A DNA stretch of 64,000 bases from Dromaius novaehollandiae. Taxonomy: Eukaryota; Chordata; Aves; Casuariiformes; Dromaiidae. Where the stretch lies: positions 31,944,501 to 32,008,500 of the forward strand of contig NC_088106.1 in the NCBI RefSeq assembly GCF_036370855.1, read 5' to 3'. Below, in pieces: positions 46,172 to 58,009 of the stretch. The notes under the pieces were generated by a model. That model saw only the letters and a program-made list of their open reading frames with translations. It did no database searches and had not been told where the DNA came from. Every line of letters begins with the position of its first letter. The stretch's first letter is position 1. The position numbers were made by a program, and so were the translations under genes.

Positions 46172-47873
46172 GTTTCTCCAGCCTGTCGAGGTCCCTTTGA
46201 ATGGCAGCACAGTCCTCTGCTATATCAGCCGCTTCTCCCAGTTGTATATCAGAAGCAAACTTGCTGAGGGTGTACCCTGTCCCTTCATCCAGGTCATTTA
46301 TGAATGAGTTGAACAGGATTGGAGCTAGTTTAGACCCCCGGGATACACTGCTACTTACTGGTCTCCAAGTAGACTTTGCACCACTGATCCCATCCCTCTG
46401 AGCTCTGCCATTCAGCCAGTTTTCAGTCCACCTCACTGTGCACTCATCTATCCCACACTTGCTGAGCTTACCTGTGAAGATGGTATGAGAGAGAGTGGCA
46501 AAAGCCTTCCTGAAGTCAAGGGAGACAACAGCGACCACTCATCTACCCAGCCAGTCATTCCATCATAGAAGGTTATCAGCTTGTTTAAGCTTGATTTCCC
46601 TTTGATGAATCCATGCTGACTAATCCTCACCCCCTTCTTGTCCTTTATGTGCCTGAAGATCGTTTCCAGGATTAGCACTCCATTACCTTTCCAGGGAGAC
46701 TGGAGTGACATTTGCTTTTTTCCTGTACTCAGGCACCCCTCCTGATCACTGTGACCTTTCAACAATGATTGAGAGTGGCCTTGCAGTGACATCCTCCCAC
46801 TGCCTCAGTCCCCATGGGTGCATCCCATCAGTGCCCATGAACTTGTGTATGTCCAGTTTGCTTAAGTGATCCCTAACCCGATCCTTCTCCACCAAGAGCA
46901 AGTCTTCCTTTCTCCAGACTTTCTGTCTAGTCTCCAGGGCTTGGGATTGCTGAGGGCCGGTCTTACCAGGAAAGACTGAGGGAAAGGCAGCATTCAGGAT
47001 CTCTGCCTCTTCTGTATCCTTTGTCACCAGGGCCCCCGCCCCATTCATCAGTGGGTCTACATTTCCTCTAGTCTTCCTTTTGCTGGCAATGTCTTTATAG
47101 AAGCCCTTCTTGTTGTCCTTGACATCCCTTGACAGATTCAACTCTAGATGGATCTTGACATTCCTACTCACATCCCTGCATACTTAGACAACATCCCTAT
47201 ATTCCTCAGAGGTTACTTGTCCCTGTTTCTACCTTCTGTGGACTTCCTTCTTCTGTCTGAGTTTTGCCAGGAGCTCCTTGTTCATGTGGGCAGGTCTGCT
47301 GCCCTCTTTGTTTGACTTCTTGTTCCTTGAGATGGATTGTTCTCGAGCTTGGAGGAGGTGATCCTTGGAGATCAACCAACTTTCTTGGGCCCCTCTCCCT
47401 TCTAGGGCCCTATCTCATGGGATTCATCCAAGCAGGTCCCTGAAGAGGCCAAAGCCTGCTCCCCTGAAGTCCAGCGTCGTGATCCTGCTTTTAGCCCTGC
47501 TCCCTCCTCACAGCATCCTGAACTCCACCATCTCATGGTCACTGCAGCCAAGGCTGCCTCCAACCATCACATCCCCAACCGACCCTTCCTTGTTCATAAG
47601 TATGACGTACAGCAGAGCACCTCTCCTTGTTGGCTCCTCTGTCACCTCTGCCAGGAAGTTGTCCTTGATGCTCTTCCGAAACCTCCTGGATTGCTTGTGC
47701 CCTGCTGTATTGTCCCTCCAGCGGATATCAGGGTGCTTAAAGAATCCCATGAGGACCAGGGCTTGCAAACATAAGGCTACTTCCAGCTGTCTGTAGAAGA
47801 CATCTACTTCCTCTTCCCAATCAGGTGGCTGTCTCAAATTGTAGCACACACCTACATGCATGTAGGCAGCCAT
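45350..47873 (-). mobile_element. CR1 retrotransposon remnant spanning the array edge
   Basis: This antisense CR1 runs from its 3' end inside the array (45,350) through the array boundary (46,171) into unique flank. Minus-strand fragments in gene order are endonuclease (47,508-47,873, with SDHEMVEF; the expected GDFN is GFFK), a pre-RT region (46,746-47,171), an RT piece (46,448-46,792) and the RT core to C-terminus (46,086-46,538, with KAFATLSHTIFTGKLSKCGI and FASD where the family has FADD). The lost catalytic residues and frameshifts make it inactive. The part beyond 46,171 keeps segments that the array version has lost. Confidence 0.88.
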
Positions 47874-48049
47874 GTCGAGTCATGAGCCTCCACTGAACAG
47901 CAGAGTGACCAGAATGCCTGAGATGCAGATGGCAACATTGGAAATGTGCAACACTGAGGCAGATGGCTCCCATTGCAAGGACTGACAGATGGGGGAATGG
48001 TGCCATGCTTGCCTTGGAAGCAGCTCACATTTCATCCCAGATTCCTTAG

Positions 48050-48300
48050 CTTCTTCCACATCTAGGAGGCCCTCCATTGAACTTGTTCCAGTTTGTTGAC
48101 ATCTTCCCTGTATTGGCAGCTCAAAACTCAACGCAGTACTCCAAATGTGACCTAACAAATGCTGGCTAAAGGAGGATAGTCACTCCCATACAGTTCAGAA
48201 GGCTGTTGGCCTTCTTTGCTGCTAGGGCACACTGGTGGCTCATGTTCAGCTTGCTGCCCTGGGCTTTTTCCACAGCGCTGCTCCCCAGCCATTTGTCAGG
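48050..48300 (-). mobile_element. Diverged CR1 3' fragment, antisense
   Basis: The sequence contains the typical CR1 3' wording in antisense, such as CAGTACTCCAAATGTGACCT and GGTGGCTCATGTTCAGCTTG. It is diverged and short. Confidence 0.65.
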
Positions 48301-48439
48301 GCTCTAAGGGCACTAATAGTCCTCAATTGACCTGAACATCCTTCACCAGAGACTCCAACCCACACATCCTTTGGTCATGGACCAAAGAACTCCATTTTAT
48401 CTTAGACCTGGGCACCCCCTCCTTCCCTGAGCTATGTTG

Positions 48440-48690
48440 TACGTGTGTTTGTCTGCGACTCTGTCTCCCGGATGGACCTCAGGCCTATGTTGTAGCCTTG
48501 TTCCCAACCCTGTCTCCTAGAAGGACCTCAGACCTACAATGTAGCCTTGTCTCCAGCTGTGTCTCTGGACCCAGTCCTGGCCGGACCTTGGACCTCTGAT
48601 TTAGTCTTTCCTCCAGTCTTATCTCCTGGGAGGACCTTAGACCCACACTGTACTCTTATCTCCAGCCCTGTCTCCTTCTGCTCCTGACTG
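48440..48690. repeat. Degenerate tandem repeat, period about 60-70 bp
   Basis: A theme of CTGTCTCC, then GGACCTCAGACCT, then TGTAGCCTTG recurs about four times with drift. The run is flanked by CR1 fragments. It could be an internal repeat of a decayed LTR or a minisatellite. I do not recognise the family. Confidence 0.6.
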
Positions 48691-48769
48691 GACTCCCTGG
48701 ACCTGATTCATTCCCTTGCTTTATTTGAGGCTGTCAATGGACACTGTTACCAGTACAAGGCTCTGCCCA

Positions 48770-51480
48770 CCCTCTTCAGACCCTGTGGGGTTGCACCCAG
48801 GTTGGTGAGGGCACTGCCTGTGCTGCGGTCACCCACACCTCCCTTGTGGAGCAGCGCTGCTCTGGCTGCTCCCTAGCACCATGCAATCCCCAGTCTGTTA
48901 GTTTACAGCAGTTGTTCTTTCCCAAGTGCAGGACCCTGTATCTGTCCTTGCTGAATTTCATGATGTTCCTGTCAGCCCATTTCTCCAGGTCCCTGTCCCC
49001 TGTCCTCCAGGTCCCCTGAGGGACCAGCTTGTCTAGGCCCCTCAGGATGGCAGCCCTGCTCTCAAGTGTACCAACCGCTCCCCTAGTTTGGGCTCATCTG
49101 TAAGCTTGACACAAAGGCACTCCATTGTCTTCTCCAGGCCATTGACAGAGATGTTAAACAGGACAGATCCCAGGATAGACCCCTGCCATATTTGCCTTCT
49201 CACTGCCTTCTGGTAGAGTACAGCTCATTAACTACCAGCCTCAACACCTGATCATCCAACCAGTTTTTAACTATCTGGTTGCCCACCCATCCAGACCATA
49301 ACAACCTAACTTGGATACCTGAATATTGTGGGAGTCAGTGTCAAAAGCCTTGCTCAGGTTGAGGTAAATGACACCCACTGCTCTCCCCTTGCCCACAAAT
49401 CCAGTCATTTGATTGTAGAAGACAATCAGTTTGGTCAGGCATGATTTGCCCTTGATCAATCCATATTGACTGTCCCCAATCAACCCCTTATCCTTTGTGC
49501 GCCTAGATATGTGCTCCAAGAGGACTTGTTCCATGGCTTTCCCAAGGACCAAAGTGAGGCTGACCAGCCTGTTTTTCCCCAGGATGTGCTTTTGGTCAGT
49601 ACTGAAGATGCGTGTGACGTCTACTTTTCTCCAGTCACCAGGGACCTTCCTTGATCTCCATAACCTTTCAAAGATGATAGGCAGTGGGCTTGCATGGGCC
49701 TCAGCCAGCTTTCTCAGCACCCCTGGACACAGCCCCTCAGGATCCATGTATGGGTCTAGTCCTCGCAAGTCACTCCTGCCTCATTCCTCATCCACTGTTG
49801 GTAGTTATCTTCTCCTTGAACCCTTTCACTAAGCACAGAAGCCTGGAAGACCCTGTTGGGGAAGACTGAGGCAAAGAAGGCACTGAGTAACTCAGCCTTA
49901 TCTGTGTCCTCTGTCAAACAGTTACCCCCCATCCCCTCAGCAATGGGCTCACATTTTCCTTGCTCAGCCTTTCACTATTACTACTGTTATAATAGAAGCT
50001 CTTCTTCTTGCCCTTGACTTCCCCTGCAAGTGTCAGCTCCCAGTGAGCTTTGGCTTTCCTGGCACCATGCCTACGTGCCTGGGCAATGCTTCCAAATCCC
50101 TGCTTTGCAGTCTGTCCCTGCCTCCACCTCCTGTATGTTGCCTTTTCTGCATTACAGTTCCGCCATGAGTTTCCTGCTTAGCCAAGCCAGTCTCCTGATG
50201 CATGTACTTGGCTTCCTGAGTATCAGCAGACAATGTCCTTAAAGGCCTACTAGCTTTCCTGAACTCTTTTGACCTTCAGAGCTGCTTCCCAAGGGACACT
50301 AACTACCAATTCCCCAAATAAGCCAAAATTTGCTTTTCTGAAGACCAGGGTCTGAACTTTGCTACTCTCCTTTCTCACTGTGACTAACCAATAAACCCCT
50401 ACAGTGGAAGAAGGCTCAGAGGAGACTGGTAAGGGTCAGACCCACAAAGCTCACGAGTAATGTAGGGTGTGACTGACCACAGTGGTTGTACAGTAAACTG
50501 ACTTTATCTCAAGACAAAGGGGACTGGAGTGTGGCCTTAGTTTTAGATAAACAGCTATGTCAGTTGAATGGATCAGCTGATGTAAATGTTTCTCCCTGAG
50601 TTCATCAAAAGAGTGTGAATGTCTCCTTGAGTTAGCCAGACCAGCATGAGGGGAAGTGTATATGTGGCTCAGGCCAACACAGAGTATAAAAACTGAACAA
50701 CTGACAAAAGAATTTCAAAGAGAGCAACAGGCTTGAGCTGGCTTCAACCCATGTATTCCTTCCTTCCTGGAGACTGGGGACACTCAATGTCATGACGGTG
50801 AGCATATTATAGAGACTGATGAGAATCACATTGGTGTTGTCATTGAACTGTAGATTGCCATTGCTGTATTTTGCTAAGTGTAACTTACACCTGTATTTAG
50901 ATTTCAGTATATTGTGGTATCACTCTGCTAAATCAAAAATCCTGTGTATCAAATATCTTCAAAGAAATAAATTTTGATATTAAACATTACACCCTCCATG
51001 TGTAGAATATCTAAAAGAACCTGGTCAGAGAGTATTGGACTCTGACACTCACTCCCCTCACAATCTTGAGCCCCACTGTTTCATGGTTGCTAAAGCCCAG
51101 GCTGCCATTGATTATTTTGTCCTGAACCAGTTCTTCCTTGTTAGTGAACAGTAGATCCAGCTGTGCATCACCCCTGCTTGGCCCCTCCAGTACCTGTATC
51201 AACAGGACTGCTTGTGTCCCACCATGTTGCCCTTCCAGGAGATATCAGGGAGGCTGAAGTTTCCCATGAGAACCAGGGTCTGTGATACAGAGGCTTCTCC
51301 TTTCCTGACCCACAAGCTCTCTGCCAGCCTGCCATCTGTCCCATAGAAGACCTCCCTTTGTCGGAGCTGCTGCTGCACATAGAGGGCAATCCTAACTCCT
51401 TGTCTTACCTGTCTGTCTCTCCTAACGTGTATTTGTTCACTGCAGCACTCCAGTTGTGCAAGCTGGCTCACCATGTCTCA
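48770..51480 (-). mobile_element. Second CR1 remnant, antisense, interrupted by an LTR
   Basis: Minus-strand pieces in order from the right are endonuclease (51,199-51,474 with LVLMGNFSLPDISWKGN, then 51,011-51,202 with FSNHETVGLKI), the insertion at about 50,386-50,998, a linker region (about 49,800-50,385), an RT piece (49,271-49,768, with GKSCLTKLIVFYNQMTGFV and KAFDTDSHN) and an RT C-terminal tail (48,776-48,961). The element is frameshifted and dead. It is more diverged than the array CR1 pieces. Confidence 0.8.
50461..50998 (+). mobile_element. Probable solo LTR of an endogenous retrovirus
   Basis: This block of 538 bp starts TGTAGGGTGT and ends ACACCCTCCA, which are inverted repeats matching at 9 of 10 positions with the TG...CA ends expected of an LTR. 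It contains GTATAAAA near 50,684 and AAATAAA near 50,965, as a TATA box and polyadenylation signal. It interrupts the CR1 endonuclease-to-linker region. A clear 4-6 bp target duplication is not seen, and 50,386-50,460 is also non-CR1, so the left boundary may be wrong. No coding part is present. Confidence 0.5.
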
Positions 51481-52882
51481 GTTATTCCAAATATGTCATA
51501 GTTCTGTGACCCCACATGGAGATCTAGTTCCTCATGCTTGTGTCCCAGGTTGTGTGCATTCATGCACATGTACTTCAGGGTTTTTTTTTTTTTCTGAGCT
51601 TGAGTTCTCTGGTGATTCAGTAAGCACAGTAGTGCCTTCTATGATACTTATTGCAAGCTGGTCCCCTTGATCTGACAGCTCTTCTCATCTTGGTGTGCTC
51701 TGTTCAGCAATAAAGTTTTTTAACTCCTCTCAGTCATGTCCAAGTACTGATTCCCAGATCTTCACATTGTTTAAAGTGTTTGAGGTATGCACTGGTATTT
51801 TCCACCTGGGTGTGACCCCTTTTTTCTTAAAACTTAAACCCTCGCACAATTCCTCTGATTTCAAGAGTACTGAATCCATCAATGCTTTGCTTAAATTGGA
51901 GGGATGTACTTTTAAGTAATTTCAGTTCACTCGATTTGCCATGGGAACTGGAGCTGATAAAAGTGTTAAGTGATGCCATACAAAATGCCTATGTTTTCTT
52001 TATCAGCAGTGTAAGGAAGATAAGTTGCTTTAAAGAAAAAAAGAAAAGAGAAAAGATCCAGAATTCCTTGCTCTTTGCCAAATACCAAAAGGTGCATGTG
52101 TTACTCTGTAGAGGTGCATTTGCAAGATTCATCATGGGTACGTTTCATGAAGAAACAATTCCAGTACATGATCAACGATGACTACATAATAATGGTGCTA
52201 TGCTGCCCTCAAGAGGACTTTTTAGAAATGTCCTAATTTTCAATGCCAGCATGTATGAAGTCAATTCTTTCATATTCTTGCGCATTTGCTCCAAGACAGA
52301 CCAATCACAGTGATTCTTTTTTTTAATCTCTTCCATAGTAAAACTAGAACTTTGAAAGGTGGATTTACTTTAATTGACTGAAAAAGACAGCAGGTTGCCT
52401 CACAAACTCTGAGTAAGTGCCATCTCCAGTCCATGGCAAAATTTGTCATCTTGCAAAGCAGAGATAATAGCAGCTCCTCACTTGTGCATAGCTGCCAGTC
52501 ATATTTAGACTGCCACATCTCTTGGACCTCCAATGGATGCTATTCAGTGTCATGGTGCTTCTGATACTGGCTCCGCCAGGCTTTTCATTTCTTCCTCCTG
52601 GTGTGGGAACATTACAAAATACAGTTTCTGTCTATGTGTGTAAAAGAAATTTAAAGGCAGCCAGCCTGCCAGGAAGTGTTCCTAGGGCTGACTTGGTGCT
52701 CTTGTATGCTACCTTTTAATTCACACCTGTGACTGCAAAAATTTCAGTAGCCTTTAAATCTTTGAGTGGCTTTTGAAGGCAAGCATACATAGACAGCCCA
52801 ACACCAGAATCTTGTATAAACCCATTGGCCAAACACCTACAATCTGCATTCATCGCACATCCACAGACTTCGTTGTGGTCCT

Positions 52883-52946
52883 ATGGCGCCTAATTCCCAA
52901 AATGTAAACGCGGTGGCTTGGTGTTTTGCTAACCTGTTCAGTTACG
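52883..52946 (+). other. Weak candidate first exon
   Basis: An ATG at 52,883 opens 48 codons (start MAPNSQNVNAVAWCFANLFS). After 21 codons it crosses a near-perfect splice donor (TTACG|GTAAGT, GT at 52,947-52,948). A TATAAA lies about 65 bp before the ATG (near 52,816) with a CATTGG just after it. I recognise no protein family. It could be chance. Confidence 0.2.
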
Positions 52947-55358
52947 GTAAGTATGTTCCCCAGTACAACTGCCCAGTGCTCACAGTGCACAGAATGGTGT
53001 ATGGAGAAAGCAGTGCAAGTATAATGTAAACCTTAAAGGAACCAAGGGAGGGAAGCCAAAGCAATGTTGGTAGTGATAATCAATGCCACACCCACTCTCT
53101 GAATGACACACTGTGGTGAGGGGAAAGAGGAGCTGTTTGCTCTACTTGGCATTGATTGATACTGAAAAATTTGAGCAAAAACAGCTGAGGAAGACAGAGG
53201 TGTGAGCTCCTTCCCCCCTCGAACGATGTCAAATCAGTTGCTCTGAATACAAGTGATGAGTGATCACTTACAGTATAAGTGATAAGTGAAACTGTTTCTA
53301 GCAACAGTGGCCATTTTCATGGCTCTGGCCATGAAAGCAAATCAAGGCATTAAGTAATTTGCAGGTTTTGTGCTCTGGTCAAGAGTTTAATGACGGCCCT
53401 GATGCTCCTGGCATCTTTCCTTATGAGCAGGTCAGCAGGCACAGTGCTGAAATGTTTGTCTGGGCAACATAGTTCTTGTCATATTCTCATGATGAATCAA
53501 AGATGAGGGATGAAGGTCTGTGACACCTCTGCCCAACTCTCTGTGACCCTTAGTCTTGCCACCACAGTGAACAGACAGCAGGCTCTCTGTTGAAACTGCC
53601 TAAAAGAAGAACAAGGTCTTACATCAGCATCTCATGCGACTTCTCTCTCCTCTTTGAATTGTTGCTGGCGTCCTACAGAAATGTTGTGTGCCTGCACCAG
53701 TGGAGCCTTCCCACACACATTGGCCTGTCTCAGCCGTGTCTCCAGTTGAGGTCACAGCAAGCATTATGGAGCTCTGAAGAGGTCACTTGTCAGGCTCTAC
53801 ACCTTTGCCTTGCCCTCTCTCAAAGATATTTGACCCCACAGGGCAGAGAGTCTTCCAAGCTCAGGTGGTCACCAGCTAGTGCAGCCCAAAGGAAGGACCT
53901 CATCCAAAAAAAATGACCAAACACGAAGTAGACCTAAGGCTGCTAGGTGGGGAAATAGAACAGCAGGGTCAGGGTTAAATAGAAGGAACGTCAAGGCTAG
54001 GAGGGCCCAGCTGTGGCTCCTGTGTATCAACACCTGCTTTTCCACAGCACCATCTGAGAAATGGGATTTGTAAACACTTATTGGTTTGTTTTGCATTTTT
54101 TCCATCCTTTCCCTTCCTGTGGTTATAGCAGTGAGGAGCTCAGTGCTTGGGAGGATTTGCAAGCAGAAGTACCTAGCCAAAACAGTTGTGATCAGGGGTC
54201 ACTGTGTGAGTGAGGAGCCAAAGCAGAGAGGCAAGGAAAGGGACCCAAAGCCTTGCAGGCAACCTGTAGCAGAGCAGGGAACACAGTCTGCCCCAATGGG
54301 CAACAGGCCTTTGAAGTCGTTTGCTAGAGGACTGGTCTGAAGCAGAAGGGGAGGAATAGGCCTGCTGCTGACCAGGTGGGTTGTGAGCAGGTAGAGAGGG
54401 AGCAGAATTCATCCCAGAGACCATGTGTGAGGCTGCTCTGTCATGGAGGATTTTACATCGCAGTGGGGTAGGTGGTACTGGCCTCATTAAATGCCTAGTC
54501 AAAAGCATATGGCAGTAAAGCTGTAGTCAAAAATGTTTTCACTACAAATGTGCTGCCCTTGGCACATGGAGAGAACTGCTCTCGAACACTGGGGCCTTTC
54601 TCTGCCTCCAGCCCCAACGGGGAGAGGATGTTCCAGCATGGCCAGGGCTGAGCTGGACCAGCAGCGAGTACCTGGCACCCATCGTGGGGTACTGTCCCTT
54701 CACGCCACACAGCAAAAATCCAGAGGGGCTTTTTTGTCCCACACAACTCACTTAGGCTCCGTGGGGCAGTCAGGCCCTGTCCAACAACCTCTGGTTGGGC
54801 CTTGTCTTCCCCACCACCCCCTCTGGCAGACATTCCAGTTGGATCCTTGCCCCCACCACCCACTTCTGCACTTAAAGCCTCACACTTGTTACATGAAGAC
54901 TTTTTAAGTGAAAGGCTTCAAGTGCAGAAGTGGACATGATCACCCCACAGAGCCTGAGTTGTGTGGACACAAAAAAGCTCATCAGGACACAGTTTCTTGA
55001 GGTAGCGCTACTTCATTGCCTCCCCCTACCCAGACAGAGGAGCAGCCAGGGCTTGGGCTTTCAGTCAAGCTGGGGCTGCCCCTGTCTTCCAAGCTGCTCT
55101 GCTTTCTTCAGCCCTTCCCTGAGTAAATGCCTTCTACCATCCCTTTAATGGAACTGGTTAGTAAGGTATTGAATTTGGACAAGCCAAGTCTGAGGGCAAG
55201 GTGTGAGGCATCCTTCTGAAAGCTTTTATCAGGGATTAAATAAATCAGGTATTGAATAAACCAAATGTCACTTTGTGCCAGTTGTGGAAATCTCCAATTT
55301 TTATTTCCAGGAGCAAAACCAAGGCAGCATGGGGCCACCATTCCCAATTTCTACTCAG

Positions 55359-55438
55359 ATCTTTCCGCGGCGAGGGCTACAAGGAGCAGGGCAAGCCAGC
55401 AAAGGCAGGCCACTTACTTCTGCAGCTGTTCCTTGAGG
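55359..55438 (+). other. Weak candidate internal exon
   Basis: An 80-base block lies between a usable acceptor (TTCTACTCAG, AG at 55,357-55,358) and a strong donor (GAGG|GTAAGTG). One frame is open throughout (SFRGEGYKEQGKPAKAGHLL, continuing LQLFLEG). I do not recognise it. It may belong to a noncoding transcript or be chance. Confidence 0.2.
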
Positions 55439-56569
55439 GTAAGTGAAGACGGCAAAATCTAGTTCCCGCTCCTTCAAACAGCATTGCTGGAAACCAAGAT
55501 CACTTGTCACTTACTATTTCCAGGTCCAGCTAGAGTCTCAAAAGGTGGCCCCAACCAGTTGGTAGAAGCGTGGGCAAGCAGCAAAATACCAGTTATTCCA
55601 CATCAACAAGGACCTAACAACGTTTAGCTTTGGTCACTTGCCACTTTGAGGCACTTACCCAACACTTCCTCCCACTCCTGGATCTTCCCACACTCCCAGT
55701 ATTGGCAGGACTGTGCTCCTCACTGGGTACTTCTCATTGTAAGGACACAATATTGCCTGCACTGAAAAAAGACCCTCGTGAGTAAACGGGAACAAAATTG
55801 TGTCAGCTACAGTCCCCAGGCCACCCCTTCTACCACCAACGACAGGGAAGGCTCAGTGAGGGATGAAATCGCTCTGTCCCATGCCTCCCCCCCTCAGTCC
55901 CACCACCTCACCAGATTAGCAATGCCTTTGCCTAAGTCACTCTCCCCAATTCTGGAGGCAGAAGTATGTGACTACCAGTTCTCCCTGCAGTTAAATACCT
56001 TCCTGGCAGCTATTGCTAGCCAGGCTGTAAACACAGCCCTGTTGGGAATCACACTTCTGAGCCAACAGAGACCAGTTGCCGAAAGACTGCTGCGTGGAGA
56101 GGACTCAGGGACTGTTCTCCCCACCACCAGCCAAGTCAAACTGAGCCAGCATTTTATTTACTGACATTGCATAGTTGGCAGGGAATTTCAGACCCAGATG
56201 TATTGATATTCTCCATAGCATGGCAGGGATGATGGTACAAAACAGAAAAAATGTAAAAGGCCGGTCACAAAGTGAACAATTGCCTCTTCCTTAAGCCTAA
56301 AGCCACAACCAGTGGCTCAAGCGAGCAGACCGAGGAAGGAGAAGGGAGCAGGCACAGAAAACCCAGCCGGGAGGTATTTTTCCTAAAGTGGCCTGCCAGA
56401 TAGCCATACACTCAGAAAGAATTTCCAGTGAAAGATGATACCTGGGGAAACCCAGGCATGACATATGTCTATGCCTCCATCACTTGTCTCCCAAATGAAG
56501 AGATCTTTTTTTCCTTCTAGAATGCATCTGTGCATCATTTTTGTCTCCTTTTCTGCACCTTTGCAATTT

Positions 56570-57170
56570 TGTTCCTTCTGCTTGAAATGGGGCAACCACA
56601 ACTGCATCTGGTGTTTGTAATAAGGGTACAATGGCAATATGATGGTTTCCGCTTCATGTCCTATTCCCTTTCTACAATTCCTATCGGTCATTGTGCCTTT
56701 TTGACAAGCTTTAAACTTTTTCAAAACACTATTCCTGGTAACCAAGATATTGCTACTGACCAGAAGCGGCTAGTTAAGAGCCCTTCAGACGTGCAAGTGT
56801 AACTTGGAAGAAAGAAGCCTACATGCAGTGCATCCCAGTTACCAACTGTATTTCACGTGCTGTTGCATCACACAGTCTCTCAGGGTTATGGTTGCTGTTG
56901 TTTCTCAGCTTCAGTTTCGACTAACTTGAATAATATTCCACCACCTGCAAACTTTATCACCCCACAGTAATCTTTTTTCCATATCATTGATGAAGATGTT
57001 GAATAGCACAGGTCACAGGAGAAAAAAAAATCTCCATTAAGGAAAAATACTAATTTATTCCCATAGTTTGTCTCCAATCTTTTCACCAGAAGATTAACTC
57101 AGAAAAATTAATGAGTGACTCTCTCTGATCCTTTGCCAAATTTATTGTCTTCAAGAATCTTCAGTGAAGG
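56570..57170 (-). mobile_element. Ancient CR1/L3-like remnant, antisense
   Basis: Two stretches read like the antisense 3' part of very old CR1/L3 elements. One is 56,570-56,720, with GGGCAACCACAACTGCATCT and then CAATATGATGGTTTCCGC. The other is 56,930-57,170, with CATATCATTGATGAAGATGT and then TGAATAGCACAGG. The intervening sequence is unrecognised. High divergence shows great age compared with the array CR1 pieces. Confidence 0.6.
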
Positions 57171-57179
57171 ACTTCTTGA

Positions 57180-58005
57180 AAAGCCAAATATAGTATAATG
57201 AACCAGCCTCACTGGATATATAATATGCTACGCATTAAAACCAGTTACAGACATTACACAGTCTCATAAGCATTTCTTAAATGAACCCTGTCCTCATCAG
57301 TTACATCAGCCTCACTTGTAGAAAATTATTACCCAATATGCTTAGGTGGAGTCCCTAGGAGTAGGTCAGAAGGTTTGTTTTAGTCTCCGTACTGCCAATG
57401 CTACCATTAAAAAAATGAAAAATTAGGCCCGAAAAATCAAGAGATGAAAAGCAGAATCCAAACCACTGAGCTGTGTGAGACTAAAGCATACAGTCTAGGA
57501 AAACTCCTAGTTTAAAGACAGAAACAAAGGAAAAAAGTCATGGTTTGCTTGAATGGTTTGTTCCTCAGGCCCAGAGAGTACCTGAAATACGTGCTTTACT
57601 TTTGATTTTGAATTGCATCAACTTCCCTTGCTGGTTCCTCTTGCATTTTTCTCTGAGAAGCTGAAGACCCCCGTTTTACTTCTGTCTGTAATAAAATGTA
57701 TTTTTCAAAGAAAGTACTCTACCTCATGATCCAGAATGCTCTACATGCCTGTCCCCATCACCATCTGTCGTTTACCACCCAACTTTATAAGCAACAGTTC
57801 TACCTTTACTGACAACTTATTTATGAAATAACACTGGGTCTAACACTGGTTCCTGATGAAAATCGTTACTTTTCCCCCATTTGGCGATGCTCTCTCACTG
57901 AAAATTATTTTGCCAGCCAATCTTTACCCGCTTTAGCCCCCGCTGCTAGTGTATGGCAGGCATTTCCCATGGATCGACCGCACAAGTCTGCTCGGTGTTT
58001 TAGGT
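57180..58005. other. AT-rich upstream flank of TRA2B
   Basis: No gene, repeat or clear regulatory motif is recognised before composition turns GC-rich near 58,010. Confidence 0.4.
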
Positions 58006-58009
58006 GAAG

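Larger units (their letters stand above)
51500..56560. other. Intergenic DNA, no gene recognised
   Basis: This is AT-richer sequence without long conserved-looking frames. Two possible exons with strong splice donors are listed separately. A poly-T run lies near 51,580. No part of ETV5, the mammalian upstream neighbour of TRA2B, was recognised. Confidence 0.5.

Noticed and set aside
51500-58000. ETV5 exons, expected upstream of TRA2B by mammalian synteny
   Set aside because: No ETS-domain or other ETV5-like coding segment was recognised, so the gene is either beyond the window or elsewhere.
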